Translations under genes and position numbers: made by a program | Shown: positions 6,445 to 10,177 of the stretch, piece after piece | How the letters are laid out: every line of letters begins with the position of its first letter | Numbering within the stretch: position 1 is the stretch's first letter | NCBI GenBank assembly: GCA_958438955.1 | Contig: CAUBTS010000072.1 | Span: 1 to 10,177, forward strand | Reading direction: 5' to 3' | Length of the DNA: 10,177 nt | Source of the DNA: an uncultured Collinsella sp. | Lineage (GTDB): Bacteria; Actinomycetota; Coriobacteriia; Coriobacteriales; Coriobacteriaceae | Notes under the pieces: model-generated | The model's input: the letters and a program-made list of their open reading frames with translations, nothing else | Databases searched by the model: none | What the model was told of the DNA's origin: nothing

Positions 6445-7311
6445 ATGAGCTGGGCACTTATCTCCGATTCAAGCTGCAACCTCCGCGATTGGCAACCGAC
6501 CGCGCCCTATACCACCTTTGCATTTGCGCCCCTCAAAATTCGAGTGGGGGAGCGTGAATTCGTCGATGACCTTTCGCTCGATGTTCATGAGCTCAACTGC
6601 GCTGTTCAGGCGGAGACGAACGCTTCTTCGAGCGCTTGTCCCAGCGTAGGGGAGTGGGCCGAGCTCTTCAAATTGGCAGACAAGACCATCTGCATGCCGA
6701 TCTCTGAGGGTGTGTCGGGCAGCTACAACGCGGCAGCCACTGCTCGCGATATGGTTCTTGCCGAGGAGCCCGACCGACAGATTCATCTAGTCAATTCACG
6801 CGCAGCTGGCGGCAAAATGGACCTCATTTTCTTGCTGTTCGACCGCTATCTTGCAGACAATCCGAATGTCTCATTCGAGGATGCTTGCGCATACTTCGAT
6901 AGCCTTGAACAGAACAGCAAAATCCTCTTCAGTTTGTGCAATTACGAAAACCTCGCCAAAGCCGGACGTATCCCTAAGGCAGCCGGCGTCATTGCCAACA
7001 AGCTCAATATCCGCATTTTGGGCACGGCGAGTGAGGCCGGTAAAATCGAACTCGTGGGGCACACGCGTGGCGAAAAGAAGATGCTCAACAAGATCATCGA
7101 CACTATGGAATCCGAGGGCTTTACGGGCGGTGAGGTCATCATCGATCACGTTGAGAACGAAGCTGGAGCCCAAGCGCTTACTGATCGCATTGTCGAACAT
7201 TGGCCCGGCTCCAAGACCATCATCATGCCCTGCAACGGCCTGGATTCCTATTACGCCGAGATGCACGGCCTGATCATCGGCTACGGCATGGGCGTAGCTT
7301 CGGGCAAATAA
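6445..7311 (+). CDS. DegV-family (FakB-like) lipid-binding protein
   Basis: A 288-residue cytosolic protein of the DegV fold, the family whose FakB members present a bound fatty acid to the kinase FakA for phosphorylation. Family marks are the start ALISDSSCNL, PLKIRVGEREFVDD (29-42), SSSACPS (61-67, in place of the usual TSQPS), ISEGVSGSYNAA (86-97), NLAKAGRIPKAAGVIANKLNIR (169-190) and the C-terminal GLIIGYGMGV (275-284). In typical FakB proteins the first of these loops and a C-terminal GxHxGPG loop supply Thr/Ser and His ligands for the carboxylate. Here the Thr is Ser63, and the His position aligns by eye with Gly281, so the ligand may differ. AGAAAGGA at 6431-6438 supports ATG 6445. The gene is monocistronic, between the dyad operator and a terminator shared with the convergent DUF1836 gene. 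No fakA-like gene is in the window. Confidence 0.9.
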   Translation: MSWALISDSSCNLRDWQPTAPYTTFAFAPLKIRVGEREFVDDLSLDVHELNCAVQAETNASSSACPSVGEWAELFKLADKTICMPISEGVSGSYNAAATARDMVLAEEPDRQIHLVNSRAAGGKMDLIFLLFDRYLADNPNVSFEDACAYFDSLEQNSKILFSLCNYENLAKAGRIPKAAGVIANKLNIRILGTASEAGKIELVGHTRGEKKMLNKIIDTMESEGFTGGEVIIDHVENEAGAQALTDRIVEHWPGSKTIIMPCNGLDSYYAEMHGLIIGYGMGVASGK

Positions 7312-7327
7312 AGTCCAACCAAGCAAA

Positions 7328-7375
7328 AAAACGGGCGGGACAAAGCGACAGATGGCTCTTTGTCCCGCCCGTTTT
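7328..7375. terminator. Bidirectional terminator between degV and the DUF1836 gene
   Basis: An 18-bp perfect stem (7328-7345 with 7358-7375) encloses a 12-base loop, with a core of CGGGCGGGACAAAG. Both edges carry A/T runs: TTTT at 7372-7375 for plus-strand transcripts and A7325-A7331 giving U residues for minus-strand transcripts. It sits between the two convergent stops (7311 and 7385). Confidence 0.93.
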
Positions 7376-7384
7376 ATACGTCGG

Positions 7385-7996
7385 CTAGCTATTAAACCCG
7401 TTGAACTTGAGATAGCTCATCAGGTACGCTTTCGAAACAAAGGATGAAACCGCGCTGCGCACAAGCAGCGACTCACGCGTTACCTGATGCGCCGTATCGG
7501 GAACCGGCGTCTGCTCGACAGAAAACGCCGAACGAATCGATGCCTCGAGCTGATCGACCACATAGTCGAAGGCCGTCGGGGCATCGTAGCTCAAACGCTG
7601 AATGTTAAAGAGCGCCTGCACCGCAGCAATAGGTAGCACCTGCTTAAAGATGCAGATAGCGATCAGGCGGGCAATCTGCTCGCGACCATACTGCTTTTTG
7701 ACCGGAGCAGGCACCAGGCCGACCTTCACGTAGTTATTGATCATCGATGGCGTAATGACAGGCTGCTCAACGCAAATGGACAGCGGCTCCATCCACAGCG
7801 TAACATACTCAATAACCTGGTCGCGGTAGAGCGTCACATTGGGCAACTGGTTATAGCGCGGCAGACTCAACGTATTAAGTTTGCGCACGATATCGGACTG
7901 AATAAATGCATCGGGCAGCACAGTGGGCTGAATATCCTCAGGCTTAATGCTGACCGACGAATCGGACATCGGGATAACGCGTTTGGCGTGGTTCAT
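7385..7996 (-). CDS. DUF1836-domain protein, putative transcriptional regulator
   Basis: A 203-residue protein. The DUF1836 signature spans about 40-140: LSLPRYNQLPNVTLYRDQVIEYV, then ITPSMINNYVKVGLVPAPVKKQYGREQIARL, then FKQVLPI. The segment from SMINNYVKVGL onward looks like a MerR-type helix-turn-helix with a wing, so DNA binding is expected, but I know of no well-defined function for the family. The start ATG at 7996 (minus strand) is preceded by GGAGGAT with good spacing. Its upstream region holds a second copy of the dyad found before degV. It converges on degV and shares its terminator. The likely role is autoregulation plus control of degV, perhaps in response to a lipid; this is inferred from the sites alone. 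Confidence 0.88.
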   Translation of the reverse strand: MNHAKRVIPMSDSSVSIKPEDIQPTVLPDAFIQSDIVRKLNTLSLPRYNQLPNVTLYRDQVIEYVTLWMEPLSICVEQPVITPSMINNYVKVGLVPAPVKKQYGREQIARLIAICIFKQVLPIAAVQALFNIQRLSYDAPTAFDYVVDQLEASIRSAFSVEQTPVPDTAHQVTRESLLVRSAVSSFVSKAYLMSYLKFNGFNS

Positions 7997-8020
7997 AAGG
8001 ATCCTCCGTTCATTAGCTAT

Positions 8021-8049
8021 ATTGTATTCTAGGTTATCTAGTTTTGCAT
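8021..8049 (-). promoter_or_regulatory. Possible promoter of the DUF1836 gene
   Basis: Read on the minus strand, TACAAT (8026 to 8021) could be the -10 box, with a weak ATGCAA (8049 to 8044) 17 bp upstream. The start would be near 8014, giving a leader of about 18 bases. The -35 half lies inside the dyad at 8033-8059. Confidence 0.4.
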
Positions 8050-8059
8050 ACTATATAGC
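8033..8059. promoter_or_regulatory. Putative operator of the DUF1836 gene (second dyad copy)
   Basis: Half sites GTTATCTAGT (8033-8042) and ACTATATAGC (8050-8059) surround TTTGCAT. They match the degV site (6359-6385) in 24 of 27 positions with identical spacing. The dyad is slightly imperfect, with 8 of 10 positions paired. Its centre at 8046 would be about -32 for this gene, overlapping the -35 region, which favours autorepression. Confidence 0.72.
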
Positions 8060-8068
8060 AGGAAAGTA

Positions 8069-8110
8069 AAAGTGGTTGGACAGCACATTGATGCACCGTC
8101 CAACCACTTT
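8069..8110 (-). terminator. Rho-independent terminator after trxB (minus strand)
   Basis: A perfect 13-bp stem, AAAGTGGTTGGAC (8069-8081) with GTCCAACCACTTT (8098-8110), has a 16-base loop. On the minus strand the stem is followed by an interrupted T run (TTTTACTTT), fitting termination of trxB, which ends 42 bp away. Confidence 0.78.
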
Positions 8111-8151
8111 GTATTAAAGATAGCAACCTTACATAAGAAATATTATCGTAC

Positions 8152-9090
8152 TTATCTACGGAGAAATGCGTATGCGCTGGTTGCCGCTATGGCTCCGTCA
8201 GAAACCGCGGTCACAACCTGACGTAAACGCTTGGAACGGATATCGCCAGCGGCAAATAGACCTGGCGTGCGGGTCGCCATGGATTCATCAGTCAGAATGC
8301 CGCCATCAGGCGCCAGATCGACTAGATGCTCAACAAGCTCGGTATGGGGTTGCGTCCCGGTATAGACAAAGATGCCAAAAGAGCCGGGCTCAAATGACTC
8401 GGTATGAATTTCCCCGGATGAATTGTCCTTAAAGGCGATCGTCGTTGGCATGGCTTCGCCCGAGAGCTCCACAATACTAGTTTGGTACCTAACTGTAATA
8501 TTGTCCTTTTCGAGCACCTTCCGAACAACACCATCAGGCGCACGGAACTGGTCGCGGCGCAGCACGATGGTCACACTGCTGGCAATGTCTGACAGGAACA
8601 GCGCTTCTTCGCATGCCGAATTGCCACCACCGATTACAAAGACCTGTTTGCCGCGGAAGAACATGCCGTCACATGTTGCGCAATATGAAACGCCACGACC
8701 GCGATACGTATCCTCGCCAGCAAAACCTGCCGGACGCGGCGTGGCGCCCATGCACGCAATGACGCTCTTAGCCTCCGTGTCGCCCATATCATGATGAACG
8801 GTAAACAGTGCGGAATCAGCATCATAATCGATGCCCGTTACCATACTCCATTCAACCTGCGCACCCAGGCCTTCTGCATGCTGCTGAAAGCGTTCACCCA
8901 GCTCTGCACCACTTAGCAGCGGAATACCGGGATAATTCTCGATCTCGTTGGTTGTGGCGATCTGTCCACCCGACATGCCCTGCTCAATCACAGTCGTCGT
9001 CAGGTTGGCACGCGCAGCGTAAATGGCGGCAGCATAGCCCGCGGGGCCTCCACCGATAATCGCAACATCAATCGGCTGATCGGTAGTCAT
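8152..9090 (-). CDS. trxB: Thioredoxin-disulfide reductase
   Basis: TrxB passes electrons from NADPH through FAD and a Cys pair to thioredoxin, in the cytosol. The protein has 312 residues, normal for the low-molecular-weight type. Visible motifs are the FAD fold GGGPAGYAAAIYAAR (13-27), the redox pair C137-A-T-C140-D-G, the NADPH fold GGGNSACEEA (154-163) and the C-terminal FAD site FAAGDIR (279-285). The NADPH 2'-phosphate region reads LRRDQFRA, keeping the arginines, where many relatives have HRRD. An open frame continues upstream to 9165, but I chose ATG 9090 because AGAGGA lies just upstream on the minus strand and the FAD motif then falls at the usual distance from the N-terminus. It is divergent from the glycosyltransferase gene, and no thioredoxin gene is in the window. 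Confidence 0.96.
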   Translation of the reverse strand: MTTDQPIDVAIIGGGPAGYAAAIYAARANLTTTVIEQGMSGGQIATTNEIENYPGIPLLSGAELGERFQQHAEGLGAQVEWSMVTGIDYDADSALFTVHHDMGDTEAKSVIACMGATPRPAGFAGEDTYRGRGVSYCATCDGMFFRGKQVFVIGGGNSACEEALFLSDIASSVTIVLRRDQFRAPDGVVRKVLEKDNITVRYQTSIVELSGEAMPTTIAFKDNSSGEIHTESFEPGSFGIFVYTGTQPHTELVEHLVDLAPDGGILTDESMATRTPGLFAAGDIRSKRLRQVVTAVSDGAIAATSAYAFLRR

Positions 9091-9165
9091 GGAATATCCT
9101 CTCGTCGATACATTGACGTTCTTTGCGCTCATACCCAAATTTACGTGAACATGACACTCATGCAC

Positions 9166-9171
9166 TACAAT
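9166..9171 (+). promoter_or_regulatory. Possible -10 box for the glycosyltransferase gene in the divergent intergenic region
   Basis: TACAAT lies 36 bp before the ATG at 9208. The best -35-like hexamer, GTGAAC (9145-9150), is at a short 15-bp spacing. The 117-bp region between the two divergent starts must hold both promoters; I could not identify the trxB one with confidence. Confidence 0.3.
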
Positions 9172-9207
9172 GATAAATCGCGTAACAAAGCTGAAGGGGA
9201 GTTATCG

Positions 9208-10177
9208 ATGGATCAAACGCAGACGGGCAATAGCGCTCCCCTGCCCATGCAAGCCACTCCCCAACCGGAGCAAATGACCGTTTTACCTGCACAAAAACCC
9301 CTAGTAACCATTGTGCACGCATCGGTTGGATCGGGCCACAAAGCCGCCGCCAACGCGATTGCACAAGCATTTGACCTTATCCGCGGCACCAAGGGAATCC
9401 CTGAGGATATTGAAATTGAAGTGCTCGATATCCTTGATTTTGGACGTATTAAATTCGACGGCAATAAGACCGCGGCTTCTTTTACGGGAGCCACACGCCC
9501 CATTTACGACCTGACCTGGCGATATACGCTTACGGGACATCTTCTCTGGGGTGGCGGCACGGCATGGTCGCGAATTATGTTCCCCGCCTTCAACGAATAT
9601 ATTCGTCGCCGCAGGCCTATAGCCGTGGTCGCAACGCACATCACAGCTGCCAATGTTGCCGTGGGCGCCCGCGTAATTACGGGTATCGATTATCCGGTCA
9701 TCTGCGTACCAACAGACTATGAAGTCGAAGGCTTTTGGCCCCACAAGGACACCGACCTGTTCTGCGTGGCCAACGAGTTTATGGCCGAAACGCTGCGCCC
9801 CCGCAAGGTCCCCGAAGCAAAGATTCGCATTACAGGCATCCCTATTCGCGCCGGCTTTGACACGGATTACAATCGCGAGGAAGAACTTCAGAAGTTCAAC
9901 CTCCCCGTCGACAAGACCATTGTGCTGGTAATGGCCGGCGCCAGTTTGCCTCAACCGTACGTCCGCTTTCGCGCGGAGATGGACCGCACCCTCCCCTTCC
10001 TGCGCAGTTTCGAGGACATGCACTTTATCTTTTTGCCGGGCAAAGACACCGAATATGCCACCCGTCTCAAGACGCTATTCGACGCCATGAAGCTCGACAA
10101 CGTCACGGTACTGGACTACGTGGACGACATGGCGGCCCTCATGCACGGCTGCGACCTGGCAATCCTCAAATCGGGCG
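9208..10177 (+). CDS. MGDG-synthase/UgtP-like glycosyltransferase (GT28-type), 3' end outside the window
   Basis: The first 323 residues of a protein that continues past the window edge. After a polar Gln/Pro/Thr-rich start (1-30) comes the MGDG-synthase-type N-terminal domain with VTIVHASVGSGHKAAANAI (33-51), ATHITAANVA (142-151) and the VPTDY motif (167-171). A second Rossmann part begins near 236 (TIVLVMAGAS), and the sequence reaches MHGCDLAILKSG, where relatives have the nucleotide-sugar-binding KPGG segment. The family moves glucose or galactose from a UDP-sugar to diacylglycerol at the inner membrane face, making glycolipids or lipoteichoic-acid anchors; the sugar cannot be read here. 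AAGGGGAG (9194-9201) supports ATG 9208. It is divergent from trxB. Confidence 0.88.
   Translation, partial: MDQTQTGNSAPLPMQATPQPEQMTVLPAQKPLVTIVHASVGSGHKAAANAIAQAFDLIRGTKGIPEDIEIEVLDILDFGRIKFDGNKTAASFTGATRPIYDLTWRYTLTGHLLWGGGTAWSRIMFPAFNEYIRRRRPIAVVATHITAANVAVGARVITGIDYPVICVPTDYEVEGFWPHKDTDLFCVANEFMAETLRPRKVPEAKIRITGIPIRAGFDTDYNREEELQKFNLPVDKTIVLVMAGASLPQPYVRFRAEMDRTLPFLRSFEDMHFIFLPGKDTEYATRLKTLFDAMKLDNVTVLDYVDDMAALMHGCDLAILKSG

Noticed and set aside
9091..9165. 25-residue N-terminal extension of TrxB
   Set aside because: The FAD-binding motif normally begins near residue 10, and ATG 9090 has its own ribosome binding site.

Overview
The window reads as chromosomal housekeeping DNA from a fairly GC-rich actinobacterium, most likely a gut Coriobacteriia member such as Collinsella. 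This is inferred, not proven. The strongest clue is the order PgsA2-like phosphatidyltransferase, GarA/OdhI-like FHA protein, FtsR (Rv1828)-like MerR regulator, which I recall from mycobacteria and corynebacteria. I see no phage, insertion sequence, CRISPR array or rRNA.

Layout. At 75-2011 a coiled-coil/zinc-ribbon protein is followed 2 bp later by coaBC, which makes 4'-phosphopantetheine for coenzyme A. A tRNA-Pro(GGG) with its own promoter and terminator follows at 2092-2207. A 57-bp near-palindrome of unknown role then precedes a run of same-strand genes at 2462-6280: a CDP-alcohol phosphatidyltransferase, the FHA protein, the MerR regulator, apt (adenine salvage) and a secreted NlpC/P60 peptidoglycan hydrolase, ended by a strong hairpin terminator.

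The second half holds degV (fatty-acid-binding family, plus strand) and a convergent gene for a DUF1836 putative DNA-binding regulator (minus strand), separated by an 18-bp perfect-stem bidirectional terminator. The most interesting signal is that both genes have nearly the same 27-bp dyad (24 of 27 bases identical) in their upstream regions. This suggests that the DUF1836 protein controls both itself and degV. The DegV protein also seems to lack residues that usually hold the fatty-acid carboxylate, so its ligand may differ.

At the right end, trxB (thioredoxin reductase, minus strand) is divergent from an MGDG-synthase/UgtP-like glycosyltransferase that runs off the window. With the phosphatidyltransferase and DegV, this makes three lipid-related genes in about 8 kb, but they do not form one operon.

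Starts were set by ribosome binding sites. For five genes the longest open frame begins upstream of the start I chose.
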